Positions 7,880-17,483 of a stretch of DNA of 49,826 bases are shown piece after piece (within the stretch, counting starts at the first letter, position 1; every line of letters begins with the position of its first letter). The notes below the pieces were generated by a model. That model did not search any database, was not told the origin of the DNA, and saw nothing but the letters and a program-made list of their open reading frames with translations. The translations under genes and the position numbers were made by a program. Origin of the DNA: Flavobacteriales bacterium UBA1694 (GTDB lineage: Bacteria; Bacteroidota; Bacteroidia; Flavobacteriales; Weeksellaceae); contig DCJS01000027.1 in assembly GCA_002319955.1 (NCBI GenBank), forward strand, positions 34,958-84,783. The letters run 5' to 3'.

Positions 7880-9250
7880 ATGATTAGTTGGAGAAAGCAT
7901 TATAAAAGGGGTCTGGTAGCAATAGGTCTATTGTTTGCCACAACCGCTTCAGTCCACGCGCAGGACGGTGATCCCAAAAATGGCGAAACGCTTTTTAAAG
8001 CGAATTGTACCGCATGTCACACGTTAGACAAAGTTTCAATTGGCCCTGCTCTAGGGGGTGTTGTCGAAAGATTAAAGAAGGACGAAGGTCTTGAAGTAGA
8101 TTGGCTACACAAATGGATTAAAGATAATGAGGCTCTGCGAAATTCAGGAGATGAATACGCAAACAGAACTTTTGAGGCGCACAATAAAGTGGTTATGTTG
8201 CCTTTTCCAAATCTTACTGATTCGGACATTGACGACATCCTAGCCTACACAAGTAATCCACCAGCTCCAGAAGCTGAACCGGTAGCGGCCGCAGGCGCTT
8301 CTACAGAAAGCACACTTGCTCTACTTGAACAGCAGAAGAAACAAAGTGACAATTCAAAAATCCTATTAATTTCGTTACTTGCAATTGTCGGACTCCTAGT
8401 TTGGCTACTTCTTAAATTGAGACAGCTTGTAAAGCTGAGCCAAAATGAGGAGCTTGCTGCCCTAAACCAATCACGCACGGTGACTTTCGGCGATCTGTAC
8501 CAGAAGTACAATTACATTGGAAAGATTGCTTTAGGTCTTCTTGCAATGTTAGCGTTTTACGGTGTTTGGAATGCCTTAATGGGTATTGGGGTGTACAAAG
8601 GGTACACGCCTGAGCAGCCGATCCATTTCTCCCATAAGATTCACGCAGGAGAAAATAAAATCGATTGCCAATTGTGTCACTCATCCGCTAAATATGGCAA
8701 GGTCTCTGAGATTCCTTCTATGAATGTTTGTATGAGCTGTCACAGAAACATTTCCGAGTACACAGGAACCTATATGGAGCCAGGCAAGGACAAAGAATTC
8801 TATGATGCGGAAATTCAGAAGATTTATGCAGCTACTGGATGGGATCCAGGAAGCCAATCGTATAAGAATGAAACTCAGCCAGTAGAATGGGTGAGAATTC
8901 ACAACATGCCTGATTTTGTTTACTTTAATCACGCGCAGCACGTTGTTGCAGGAGAGCAAACAATTATTAGTTCGCACAATAAGAAAAATCCAGACGATCA
9001 AATCGATGTTGTATGTAAAGCGTGTCACGGACAGGTGGATACAATGGATGTGGTTACAATGGCCAACGACTTTACAATGGGTTGGTGTATTGAGTGCCAC
9101 AGAACAACGGAAGTTGATATGACCAATGGGTATAACAAAGAATATTTCGCCAATCTTCACGATAAATTGAAAAAACAGTATCCGAAGAAAGAAGGTAAGA
9201 TTACGGTTGATGCAATCGGTGGTCTTGAGTGTGGAAAATGTCATTATTAA
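7880..9250 (+). CDS. actA: Alternative Complex III subunit ActA, multiheme cytochrome c with fused monoheme domain
   Basis: The electron-exit subunit of the quinol:acceptor oxidoreductase ACIII. Six CxxCH haem sites are visible: one in an N-terminal class I cytochrome c domain (residues 43-47, with a likely Met ligand in MLPFPNLT) and five in the C-terminal pentahaem domain (263, 284, 379, 403 and 451). A signal peptide covers residues 1-27. Two membrane segments (about 160-180 and 217-238) separate the haem domains, so both would lie in the periplasm. A canonical ActA has the pentahaem part; the N-terminal monohaem fusion adds a possible built-in carrier towards the terminal oxidase. First gene of actABCDEF. 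Confidence 0.92.
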   Translation: MISWRKHYKRGLVAIGLLFATTASVHAQDGDPKNGETLFKANCTACHTLDKVSIGPALGGVVERLKKDEGLEVDWLHKWIKDNEALRNSGDEYANRTFEAHNKVVMLPFPNLTDSDIDDILAYTSNPPAPEAEPVAAAGASTESTLALLEQQKKQSDNSKILLISLLAIVGLLVWLLLKLRQLVKLSQNEELAALNQSRTVTFGDLYQKYNYIGKIALGLLAMLAFYGVWNALMGIGVYKGYTPEQPIHFSHKIHAGENKIDCQLCHSSAKYGKVSEIPSMNVCMSCHRNISEYTGTYMEPGKDKEFYDAEIQKIYAATGWDPGSQSYKNETQPVEWVRIHNMPDFVYFNHAQHVVAGEQTIISSHNKKNPDDQIDVVCKACHGQVDTMDVVTMANDFTMGWCIECHRTTEVDMTNGYNKEYFANLHDKLKKQYPKKEGKITVDAIGGLECGKCHY

Positions 9251-9273
9251 TAACACAAAAATTAGGAGTATAA

Positions 9274-12200
9274 ATGGCTTCAAATAAAATACAATTCAGA
9301 AGTATTCACGAACTCAAGGACCCAACTTTGAATCAGAAGTTGGCTCAAAAAGAGTTTCAGGATGAAATCCCTGTAGATGAAATTTTGGGTGGGTCTGAAG
9401 GGGGTTCAGGAACATCCAGAAGAGACTTCCTTAAGTTATTAGGATTCTCGACTGCCGCAGTGACCCTCGCAGCATGTGAGGCTCCCGTGATTAAAACTAT
9501 TCCGTATGTGGTTAAACCCCACGATATTATTCCAGGGGTTCCTAACTACTACGCAACCTCGTATTTCGATGGATCGGATTTCGCCAGTGTTTTAGTTAAA
9601 ACTAGAGAGGGCAGACCCATTAAAATTGAACCTAATGCCCTTGCAAAAGAACTAGGTAAAACTAGTGCTCGTGTTCAGGCAGGTGTTCTATCGCTTTACG
9701 ACAATGATAAAGTGAAACAGCCAAAGATTGATGGAAAGGATGAGACATACGATGTCGTTGATGATTTCGTGACCAATGCCTTAACTCAGTCAACCTCGGT
9801 TGGAAAGAAAATTGTACTTCTTTCCCACTCGTTCCCTTCCCCAACGTTCAAGAAATTATTCGAAGACTTTAAGGTGAAGTATCCGACAGCTGAATTAGTA
9901 ACCTACGACGCCCTTCCCCATGCTTCTGCTTTAGATGCTGCGCAGGAGGTGTTTGGTCTAAGACATTTACCTGTTTACGACTTAAGTAGTACTGAACTTG
10001 TTGTTTCGTTCCAAGCTGATTTCTTGGAAGACTTTAACGGTGGAAGTTTAGAGACTTCTTACGCAGCTGCGAAAAAGCCGGGTGCAACAATGCTTAGACA
10101 CATTCAGGTGGAGTCCAACATGTCTCTTACGGGCGCGAATGCGGATGAAAGAATTCGTCTAAAGCCAAGTGCTATTTACCAATTGCTTCAAGGTGTTTAT
10201 AATGCACTTAACGGTGGTTCTGCCACTGGCGATGCCGCGAAACTTGCAAAAGAACTTCAAGCGAAAGGAAATAAGGCCGTTGTCTTTGCAGACGGAACCA
10301 AGGGCGCCTATGTCCTTGCCCACTTAATTAACCAAAAATTAGGTTCAGTTGCCTTTACGGGTAAAGCGAATCTACTTAAAGAATACGACACAGCCCGCTA
10401 TGAGCAGTTCTTAACGTGGTTAGGTGACGGTGAGGTTGGAACTCTTATTGTAAATAATGTGAACCCACTTTATTCTTCGAATAAAGCGGAAGCCTTTAAA
10501 AATGGAATTGCTCGCGTTCCAAACCTTATTGCTGTAGTCGATAAAAAGAATGAAATTTATAATGCGGCTAAGGTGGTTATTCCACCAACGCACTGGCTTG
10601 AATCTTGGGGTGATTTAACTCCACAAACCGGAACTTACGCATTGACACAACCAACCATCTCGAAAATTTACAAGCCAAGACAGATTGAAGAATCTCTATT
10701 AGTTTGGATTAACGGAAAAGGAAGTGAAAATAATAGCTATTACAATTATTTAAAAGCAAATGCGCTTACCCTTTTAGAAGGGAAGTCATTCAATAAAGCC
10801 CTTTACGGTGGGTTTAATGAAGTGGCCTTTGGACCAACCCTCGCGTACACAGGTGGTGATGCTGGAGCAGCAGCAGCGGAACTGAAAGGCTTTAAGGCCT
10901 CAGATCTTGAGCTTGCTCTTTACACAAGCGTTGCCGTAGGCGATGGCGCTCAGGGCAACAACCCTTGGCTTCAAGAACTACCAGATCCTGTAACTCGAAT
11001 CTCTTGGGACAACTACCTAACGGTATCTCCTAAGGATGCAGAGCGTTTAGAATTTGATAACGATTTGAACGGCAGAATGCAGCTTGACGGTTCCCTTGTC
11101 AACTTAACTGTTGGCACTGTTAAAATTGAGAATGTTCCTATTTTCGTTCAACCTGGTCAGGCTGACGGCTCAATTGGACTTGCTTTAGGATACGGAAAGA
11201 CGGGCTCAGGAAAAGTTGCTGAAACAGGAATCAATGCTTACCCACTTTTTGATGGGAAAAGCCGCGTAGTTTCAAATATTAAATTAGAAAAAGTTTCAGG
11301 GATGCATGAATTTGCAGGAATGCAACTTCAAAATACCTTAATGGGACGTTACGATATCGCACGCGAAGTGCCTTTAGAATCGTTCCTAAATGTGGCTTTT
11401 GACGATAAAACGATCGGATGGAATAAACCACTCGAATACCACACATTAACGGAATCTACTCCTGCCGGTAAAATCAGCCTATGGGATGAATTCGATGACA
11501 CAGATGGACCGCACTTTAACCTATCGGTTGACCTGAACTCTTGTACAGGATGCGGCGCATGTATTATTGCGTGCCAAGCTGAGAATAACGTACCAGTGGT
11601 TGGGAAAGAGGAGATTAGAATGTCTCGTGATATGTATTGGTTAAGAATTGACCGCTACTATTCTGCAAGAGAGAAGATCACTCCTAAGAACCAAGTGGAT
11701 AGAGGGCTTAATGTGCCACAAGTTTATGATATCTTAATTGACCCAGCAGAGAATCCTGATGTGATTTTCCAACCGGTGATGTGTCAGCATTGTAACCACG
11801 CACCATGTGAAACAGTTTGTCCTGTTGCAGCGACCTCTCACGGGAAGCAAGGTCAAAACCATATGGCTTACAACCGTTGTGTTGGAACAAGATATTGCGC
11901 CAATAACTGTCCTTATAAAGTAAGACGTTTCAACTGGTTTAACTACGCACAGAACGATAAGTTCGACTATAACATGAACAATGACCTTGGAAGAATGGTA
12001 CTTAACCCAGATGTGGTGGTAAGAACTAGAGGGGTTATGGAAAAATGTTCAATGTGTATTCAAATGACCCAGACGACAATTCTTGAAGCTAAGAAGGAAG
12101 GAAGACGTATCGAGGATGGTGAATTCCAGACCGCCTGTTCAAAAGCTTGTGGCACCGGAGCCATGCAGTTTGGGGACATGAACGATTCGAAGTCTAAAGT

Positions 12201-12312
12201 GAGAGAGTTGTTTACAGACAACAGACGCTATATGCTGTTAGAAGAAATCGGAACCAAGCCGAACGTCTTCTATCACACGAAAGTGAGAAACAGAAAAGAA
12301 AACATAGTTTAA
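9274..12312 (+). CDS. actB: Alternative Complex III subunit ActB, iron-sulfur protein with molybdopterin-oxidoreductase-like domain
   Basis: A large periplasmic Fe-S subunit of 1012 residues. A twin-arginine motif (SRRDFLKLLGF, near residue 49) is followed by LAAC, suggesting Tat export with a lipid anchor. The first 700 or so residues form the molybdopterin-oxidoreductase-like domain, which in ACIII is known to lack molybdenum. The C-terminal part has ferredoxin-type clusters: CTGCGACIIAC, CQHCNHAPCETVCP, CVGTRYCANNCP and CSMC with later ACSKAC, consistent with the three [4Fe-4S] and one [3Fe-4S] clusters known for ActB. These pass electrons from quinol at ActC to the ActA haems. An AGGAG ribosome site precedes the ATG, unusually strong for this phylum. 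Confidence 0.94.
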   Translation: MASNKIQFRSIHELKDPTLNQKLAQKEFQDEIPVDEILGGSEGGSGTSRRDFLKLLGFSTAAVTLAACEAPVIKTIPYVVKPHDIIPGVPNYYATSYFDGSDFASVLVKTREGRPIKIEPNALAKELGKTSARVQAGVLSLYDNDKVKQPKIDGKDETYDVVDDFVTNALTQSTSVGKKIVLLSHSFPSPTFKKLFEDFKVKYPTAELVTYDALPHASALDAAQEVFGLRHLPVYDLSSTELVVSFQADFLEDFNGGSLETSYAAAKKPGATMLRHIQVESNMSLTGANADERIRLKPSAIYQLLQGVYNALNGGSATGDAAKLAKELQAKGNKAVVFADGTKGAYVLAHLINQKLGSVAFTGKANLLKEYDTARYEQFLTWLGDGEVGTLIVNNVNPLYSSNKAEAFKNGIARVPNLIAVVDKKNEIYNAAKVVIPPTHWLESWGDLTPQTGTYALTQPTISKIYKPRQIEESLLVWINGKGSENNSYYNYLKANALTLLEGKSFNKALYGGFNEVAFGPTLAYTGGDAGAAAAELKGFKASDLELALYTSVAVGDGAQGNNPWLQELPDPVTRISWDNYLTVSPKDAERLEFDNDLNGRMQLDGSLVNLTVGTVKIENVPIFVQPGQADGSIGLALGYGKTGSGKVAETGINAYPLFDGKSRVVSNIKLEKVSGMHEFAGMQLQNTLMGRYDIAREVPLESFLNVAFDDKTIGWNKPLEYHTLTESTPAGKISLWDEFDDTDGPHFNLSVDLNSCTGCGACIIACQAENNVPVVGKEEIRMSRDMYWLRIDRYYSAREKITPKNQVDRGLNVPQVYDILIDPAENPDVIFQPVMCQHCNHAPCETVCPVAATSHGKQGQNHMAYNRCVGTRYCANNCPYKVRRFNWFNYAQNDKFDYNMNNDLGRMVLNPDVVVRTRGVMEKCSMCIQMTQTTILEAKKEGRRIEDGEFQTACSKACGTGAMQFGDMNDSKSKVRELFTDNRRYMLLEEIGTKPNVFYHTKVRNRKENIV

Positions 12313-12334
12313 ATAATAATAATAAGGTATACAG

Positions 12335-13729
12335 ATGTCACATTACGAAGCCCCGATTAGGGAACCTTTAATTATTGGTCACAAAACTTATCACGATATC
12401 ACAGAGGATATCGCACGACCTATCGAGGAAAGAGCTGGAAAGCTTTGGTGGATTGCATTCTACTCAGCACTCGTTCTTTTTATCTACGGATTCGGCTGCA
12501 TCGCTTACACGATTGGAACCGGAATTGGTGCCTGGGGACTGAACAGGACCATAAACTGGGGTTGGGATATTACCAACTTCGTCTGGTGGGTAGGGATTGG
12601 TCACGCTGGAACCTTAATCTCCGCCGTTCTCTTACTCTTTAGACAGCGTTGGAGAATGTCTGTGAACCGATCTGCAGAAGCAATGACGATCTTTGCAGTA
12701 GTTCAGGCAGCGATTTTCCCAGTAATTCACATGGGTAGAGTATGGGTTGGCTATTGGGTGTTTCCGATACCAAACCAATACGGTTCGCTATGGACGAATT
12801 TTAATTCGCCACTTCTTTGGGACGTTTTTGCAATTTCGACTTATTTCTCTGTGTCAACCGTTTTCTGGTTCATGGGACTTATTCCCGATTTCGCCATGAT
12901 TCGTGACCGTGCAAAAACCCCTTGGACAAGAAAGATTTATACCTTCTTATCCTTCGGATGGGGCGGTAAAGCTAAGCATTGGCAACGTTTCGAAGAGCTA
13001 TCTTTAGTTCTTGCGGGACTTGCAACGCCACTTGTATTCTCTGTGCATACTACGGTATCGTTTGACTTTGCCACCTCAGTAATCAAAGGATGGCACTCAA
13101 CGATTTACCCACCATACTTTGTGGCTGGAGCAATCTTCTCGGGATTTGCGATGGTACAAACCTTACTTCTTGTTGCAAGAAAAGTGTGTCAACTTGAAGA
13201 TTACATTACAATTTACCATATTGAAATCATGAATATCGTCATTATCGTGACGGGTGGAATGGTTACAGTAGCCTACGCGGTTGAATATTTCATCGCATGG
13301 TATTCTGGTAGTCGGTACGAAGACTTTGTTTACTTAAGTCCAGGCGCTGCAACAGGACCCTACTGGTGGGCATTCTGGGCACTGATTATTTGTAACTTGG
13401 TTGTCCCTGCATCGTTTTGGTTCAAAAAGCTTAGAACCAATATTATGTGGACCTTCTTCGTGGCCCTTATTATTAACATAGGAATGTGGTTCGAGAGATT
13501 CGATATTATTGTTATCAACTTATCGAGAGATTACCTTCCAAGTGCTTGGACCATGTTTAAGCCAACCATCATTGATGTGGGAGTCTATTTAGGAACCATC
13601 GGATTCTTTGGGGTATTATTCTTATTGTATGCAAGAACTTTCCCAGTGATTGCACAGGCGGAATTGAAAACTATTTTGAAAATTTCAGGTGAAACTTATA
13701 AAGCAAAAGAAGAAGATGAGCACCACTAA
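12335..13729 (+). CDS. actC: Alternative Complex III subunit ActC, NrfD-like quinol-oxidising membrane subunit
   Basis: A polytopic NrfD/PsrC-family protein of 464 residues with about ten membrane helices. In ACIII, ActC holds the quinol site next to the ActB [3Fe-4S] cluster. Visible features are a polar N-terminus (IREPLIIGHKTYHDIT), the helix pairs typical of NrfD, and the conserved segments HAGTLISAVLLLFRQRWR and WFERFDIIVINLSRDY. It follows actB by 22 bases and overlaps actD by 14 bases, so the two are translationally coupled. Confidence 0.93.
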   Translation: MSHYEAPIREPLIIGHKTYHDITEDIARPIEERAGKLWWIAFYSALVLFIYGFGCIAYTIGTGIGAWGLNRTINWGWDITNFVWWVGIGHAGTLISAVLLLFRQRWRMSVNRSAEAMTIFAVVQAAIFPVIHMGRVWVGYWVFPIPNQYGSLWTNFNSPLLWDVFAISTYFSVSTVFWFMGLIPDFAMIRDRAKTPWTRKIYTFLSFGWGGKAKHWQRFEELSLVLAGLATPLVFSVHTTVSFDFATSVIKGWHSTIYPPYFVAGAIFSGFAMVQTLLLVARKVCQLEDYITIYHIEIMNIVIIVTGGMVTVAYAVEYFIAWYSGSRYEDFVYLSPGAATGPYWWAFWALIICNLVVPASFWFKKLRTNIMWTFFVALIINIGMWFERFDIIVINLSRDYLPSAWTMFKPTIIDVGVYLGTIGFFGVLFLLYARTFPVIAQAELKTILKISGETYKAKEEDEHH

Positions 13730-14237
13730 AATAATTTACGGTCTTTATGCCGATGACGACGACTTAATGGACGGTGTCAGAGCGTTCAAAGAAAAAGGAA
13801 TTGAAATTAATGAGGTATACACCCCATTCCCAGTCCATGGACTGGATAAAGCCTTAGGTCTTAAAAAGACGCGCATTTCCGATGCAGCATTTATCTATGC
13901 GGTCTATGGTGTCCTACTTGGTGCAATCACCACGTGGTACATGATGAATTACGACTGGCCTATGAATATCGGAGGGAAACCTTCTACTTCTTGGTTCGAT
14001 AACATGCCTGCCTTCGTGGTGCCAATGTTTGAACTTATGGTATTTTGTTCTGCACACATGATGGTCTTAACGTATCTAGTTCGAAACAAAATGTATCCTG
14101 GGGCACAGCCACAGAATCCAGACCCAAGAACGACAGACGACAAGTTCTTAATGGAATTTGTTGGCGGCGATGTTGATAAAATCAAACAGCTACTCGTAGA
14201 AACAGGAGCTGAAGAAATTACTGTTAAAGATGCTTAG
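13716..14237 (+). CDS. actD: Alternative Complex III subunit ActD (DUF3341)
   Basis: A DUF3341 protein of 173 residues with two membrane helices, one near residues 49-69 and one near 91-110, and a soluble N-terminal part (YGLYADDDDLMDGVRAFKEKGI). ActD is a membrane-embedded ACIII subunit without cofactors that packs against ActC/ActF. The start at 13716 is chosen over the frame opening at 13689 because the family N-terminus begins with the short polar MSTTKIIYGLY segment, and the earlier start would lengthen the overlap with actC. Confidence 0.9.
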   Translation: MSTTKIIYGLYADDDDLMDGVRAFKEKGIEINEVYTPFPVHGLDKALGLKKTRISDAAFIYAVYGVLLGAITTWYMMNYDWPMNIGGKPSTSWFDNMPAFVVPMFELMVFCSAHMMVLTYLVRNKMYPGAQPQNPDPRTTDDKFLMEFVGGDVDKIKQLLVETGAEEITVKDA

Positions 14238-14238
14238 T

Positions 14239-14904
14239 ATGAAAAGAACGATATTCAAAGCTACGGCAACTATTGCTTTTGCAAGTTTACTTTTGAGTTC
14301 TTGCGGAAAGGGAAATCCTCCAATGGTGTATTTTCCAGATATGTACTTCCCAATAGCTTACGATCCACTTCAAAAGGCTGACGATGCCTACTCAGACCAC
14401 GAAAATGAGATCCCTGCCTTTGTGAAACAAAATGGAGCAACGGGATTAACTACAGTTGAAGGTACAGTGGCTCAGAATAAGGATGGCGTTTTTGAAGAAG
14501 AACTTCTTCCTAAGAGTGTCGATGAGTATAATGCGCGCTATGATGCTTCAAAAGCGATGCTTGTATCGCCTTTAGACCCAGCGAACTCAGAAAAAGATCT
14601 AGAGCGTGGTAAGGTTCTATACGATAGAACTTGCGCCGCGTGTCACGGTGTCAATGGAGACGGACAAGGTTCGATCGTTGAGAGTGGAGCCTACTCAGGT
14701 GTGCCGAATTATGCCGACCGCGAGATAACGGTAGGTTCAGTGCATTATGTACTCACCCACGGTAGAAATGCCATGGGATCGTTCGCCGGTCAATTAATGC
14801 CTGGAGACCGTTGGAGAGTTTCCATGTATGTTATGAATGCTTTTAAAGGAGGTTTACCATCTGCTGCAGCTTCGGTAGCAGTAGATTCAACCGCAACCAA
14901 TTAA
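14239..14904 (+). CDS. actE: Alternative Complex III subunit ActE, monohaem cytochrome c lipoprotein
   Basis: A monohaem cytochrome c of 221 residues with a lipoprotein signal (LLLSSC, Cys22 in this start) and one CxxCH at residues 132-136 (CAACHGVNGDGQG). Methionines such as those in NAMGSFAGQLMPGDRW are candidate axial ligands. In the complex ActE sits on the periplasmic face beside ActA. ATG 14239 lies one base after the actD stop; an in-frame ATG at 14230 overlapping actD is possible but gives an extra MLS before the signal peptide. Confidence 0.92.
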   Translation: MKRTIFKATATIAFASLLLSSCGKGNPPMVYFPDMYFPIAYDPLQKADDAYSDHENEIPAFVKQNGATGLTTVEGTVAQNKDGVFEEELLPKSVDEYNARYDASKAMLVSPLDPANSEKDLERGKVLYDRTCAACHGVNGDGQGSIVESGAYSGVPNYADREITVGSVHYVLTHGRNAMGSFAGQLMPGDRWRVSMYVMNAFKGGLPSAAASVAVDSTATN

Positions 14905-14918
14905 TAAAAAGAAAGAAA

Positions 14919-16250
14919 ATGTATAGTTTTTCACCAAAATTAAGATTAACTTCTATCATTCTTATCGTCGCAGGACTTGTACTGTTCGCTGCGGGGTATT
15001 TTATTAACAAAGGCTATGATAGTGGAGTGGTAGAGCACATGATGGAAAATGTTCTTTCCGCTGGTCATGATTCCCCAACCCATTCAAGTGAACTGGTAGG
15101 GCCTCAAGACCATCAAGCGCATTTAGATCACGCCAAGATGCAGGTTGCTAATCAGCCCCTTGCATCGCTGCATTTAGTAGCCGTCTTTTTCTTTGCTGCG
15201 TCCTGTTGTGCATTGTTTTTCTACTCTATTCAGCACGTTTCTCACGCCGGATGGTCAATTATTGTCACGCGCGTCATGGAAGCAGTTGCCTCGTTTATCC
15301 CGTGGGTAGGAGTGTTCCTTATTCTAATCATGATCCTAAATATCACGCATATTGGGCATCTGTTTCACTGGATGGATGCTTCGCTAACGGACCCAAATTC
15401 CGCGCACTTTGATGTGATTCTTTATGAGAAAAAGAGATTTTTAAATATTCCTTGGTATGCCATTAGAACAGTGTTCTATGTGGTGGTTGCGACGTTCTTT
15501 GCATGGAAATTAAGAGCCATGTCGAGAAAAGTGGATCAAACCAAATCAAGAACGGATTACCAAATGCTTTACCGTTGGAATGTTGGATACATCGTATTCT
15601 TCGGTTTTGCTTCTGTTGGTTGGGCTTGGGACTGGTTAATGTCTATTGACCCACACTGGTATTCAACCATGTATGTTTGGTACGCAATGGTTAGCAGCTT
15701 GGCTACGGCAGTGGCTCTAATTATTCTTGTGAGTGTTTATCTTAAAAAGAAGGGATTCTTACCTGAATTCAATGACAACCATCTTCACGATTTAGGGAAG
15801 TTCTTGTTTGCGACAAGTATGTTATGGACCTACACTTGGTTCTGTCAGTTCATGCTTTATTGGTATGCAAACGTGCCCGAAGAGGTGAATTATTTCTTTG
15901 GTCGTTTTGAACATTACGGAGAATCATTCCTTCCAATGTTAATTCTAAACTTCCTAGTGCCTTTACTAGTCTTAGTAGGTTCTGGAATTAAAAGAAAATA
16001 TGCGGTTGTTTCTGCTATGGCAGCCTTAGTAGTCGTTGGACATATCCTCGATTATTTCAATATGGTGATGCCTGGAACTGTCGGGCCTTACTGGAAGAAT
16101 GCAGCCGTACTTCTAAGTGTTGCGGGCGCTGTGATCTTCTTTAGTGGACTCTTTATCTTTGCGGTAATGAGCCAACTTGCAAAAATGAAATTAATTCCTG
16201 AAGGAAACCCATTCTTGCGCGAATCTAAGATTTACGAGTACCCTTTCTAG
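14919..16250 (+). CDS. actF: Alternative Complex III subunit ActF, second NrfD-like membrane subunit
   Basis: A polytopic protein of 443 residues, the NrfD-like paralogue of ActC, with about ten helices. A His-rich periplasmic loop (residues about 45-80) follows the first helix. Segments such as FGFASVGWAWDWLMSIDPHW and the loop around FFGRFEHYGESFLPML are typical of the ACIII ActF family. ActF has been proposed to take part in proton movement. It ends the operon: a strong terminator follows, and no cytochrome oxidase genes come after it, unlike in many Bacteroidota. Confidence 0.92.
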   Translation: MYSFSPKLRLTSIILIVAGLVLFAAGYFINKGYDSGVVEHMMENVLSAGHDSPTHSSELVGPQDHQAHLDHAKMQVANQPLASLHLVAVFFFAASCCALFFYSIQHVSHAGWSIIVTRVMEAVASFIPWVGVFLILIMILNITHIGHLFHWMDASLTDPNSAHFDVILYEKKRFLNIPWYAIRTVFYVVVATFFAWKLRAMSRKVDQTKSRTDYQMLYRWNVGYIVFFGFASVGWAWDWLMSIDPHWYSTMYVWYAMVSSLATAVALIILVSVYLKKKGFLPEFNDNHLHDLGKFLFATSMLWTYTWFCQFMLYWYANVPEEVNYFFGRFEHYGESFLPMLILNFLVPLLVLVGSGIKRKYAVVSAMAALVVVGHILDYFNMVMPGTVGPYWKNAAVLLSVAGAVIFFSGLFIFAVMSQLAKMKLIPEGNPFLRESKIYEYPF

Positions 16251-16274
16251 AAAGGCTTACTTAGAAATTATATT

Positions 16275-16302
16275 AATCCCGGCTTATTGCCGGGATTTTT
16301 TT
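16275..16302 (+). terminator. Strong terminator of the act operon
   Basis: AATCCCGGC (16275-16283) pairs with GCCGGGATT (16289-16297) around a 5-base loop, followed by a T-run. Confidence 0.9.
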
Positions 16303-16309
16303 ACTTTTG
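16302..16309 (+). promoter_or_regulatory. -7 promoter box directly after the act terminator
   Basis: TACTTTTG matches TAnnTTTG exactly and lies 16 bases before the lipoprotein ATG at 16325. It abuts the terminator T-run, so the two units are separated with no spare sequence. Confidence 0.5.
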
Positions 16310-16324
16310 TATAAAATACAACGA

Positions 16325-17479
16325 ATGAAGAATCTTTATTTTCTTTTGATTTTCAGCTTTTTACTCTTTACCGGATGTAAGAAGGACTCGGTGGACGCCA
16401 CAAGCACTCAAAGTTTTCGAAGCAGTATTAACGATATGACTTCGAACCTTTCGACCTTAGAGCAAGTTAAGTTTAACGAAGCCCTCTATATCCTCAAGAC
16501 CTTTGGAGTTGAAGGGCAGAATGACATTCAGAAGCTGGATGCTCTTGGAAAAAAAATTAATGGACTTAAGGTCGGAGCTATTTTGAGCCTAGCGGATCAA
16601 GTTGCCCGAGAGAATGGCATTTCCTGGACGAGTACTGGGCCGCCGTCTCTTGGCGAAATGAATATTTTCGGGTCGGTAGAGCCCACTGAGTTTGATCCAA
16701 ATGATATAAAGGCCAGTAAATTAGATATTGCAACCATTGAGATTCAGAAAGATTCAATTCTAGGGCCAAGGGCTCTTCAAGTGATTCCCCGATTGGTCGA
16801 TGAGAGTGGACGCCCAGTTGATTTTTCTGGCGCTGCCTTAGAGACTATTTTGGAGGTGTCGAGTGGCGGTACTCGGCTCATTACTTCAAAAAACCTAATG
16901 CTCGATAATGACTTCAAAGGCTTTACTATTCGTTATGAGGCCTTACCTAGTGAAAAGGTGCAAGGAAGTAAGATTGATATAACCATCACCGTTAAAACAA
17001 CGGATAAGAGCTTCAAAATGTCAAAAATTGGTGTGCTTGTTAATCCAAATGCTCTGAGAGCTCCAGAGCCCACCCCTCTTATAAGCGACTCCTTAGGGAG
17101 TGTGGCCCCAGGTGAGCTTGATTCAGAGCTTTCTGCTACGATTGAGAATGGGAGCACCCCGGGTGATCCTAAAACGACAGTAACGCGGTTTTTAAATCAA
17201 GTGGGGTCTCAAAATTTAAAAGGCGCCTACGAGGTGTCCTCAAATCCAAGCTGGGGTTCCTATGAATCGTTTTCAAACCCGAATACTGGATTTGGTGGAT
17301 TCAAATCGATTCACGTGAAAAATATTTCGAGTGGTTCAGTTAATGGATCGAGCGCCTCAGTGAACGCCACCTACGATGTTACCGATAAATCAGGAAACAC
17401 AACCGCCCTGCAAGTAACCTTTGGACTTCGCCAGGTTGGCGGGCAATGGAAAATTAATAGTTATACGATAAAACCATAG
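16325..17479 (+). CDS. Lipoprotein with C-terminal NTF2-like domain
   Basis: A secreted lipoprotein of 384 residues. The signal peptide ends in LLFTGC, with the lipidated Cys at residue 18. The middle (about 140-240) looks like an Ig-like beta-sandwich, and the last 100 or so residues (VTRFLNQVGSQNLKGAYEVS to GGQWKINSYTIKP) resemble NTF2-like/DUF4878 folds that often bind small ligands or cell-wall parts. No catalytic motif is visible. Start 16325 is chosen over the frame from 16307 because it begins the signal peptide at once and suits the -7 box. It is 4 bases from apt, so the two are probably co-transcribed, though no functional link is evident. Confidence 0.65.
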   Translation: MKNLYFLLIFSFLLFTGCKKDSVDATSTQSFRSSINDMTSNLSTLEQVKFNEALYILKTFGVEGQNDIQKLDALGKKINGLKVGAILSLADQVARENGISWTSTGPPSLGEMNIFGSVEPTEFDPNDIKASKLDIATIEIQKDSILGPRALQVIPRLVDESGRPVDFSGAALETILEVSSGGTRLITSKNLMLDNDFKGFTIRYEALPSEKVQGSKIDITITVKTTDKSFKMSKIGVLVNPNALRAPEPTPLISDSLGSVAPGELDSELSATIENGSTPGDPKTTVTRFLNQVGSQNLKGAYEVSSNPSWGSYESFSNPNTGFGGFKSIHVKNISSGSVNGSSASVNATYDVTDKSGNTTALQVTFGLRQVGGQWKINSYTIKP

Positions 17480-17483
17480 GTTT

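Noticed and set aside
8681..9283. 200-codon open frame on the minus strand
   Set aside because: It lies antisense to the haem-binding part of actA, which has clear CxxCH motifs. The hydrophobic translation is a by-product of the codon pattern.
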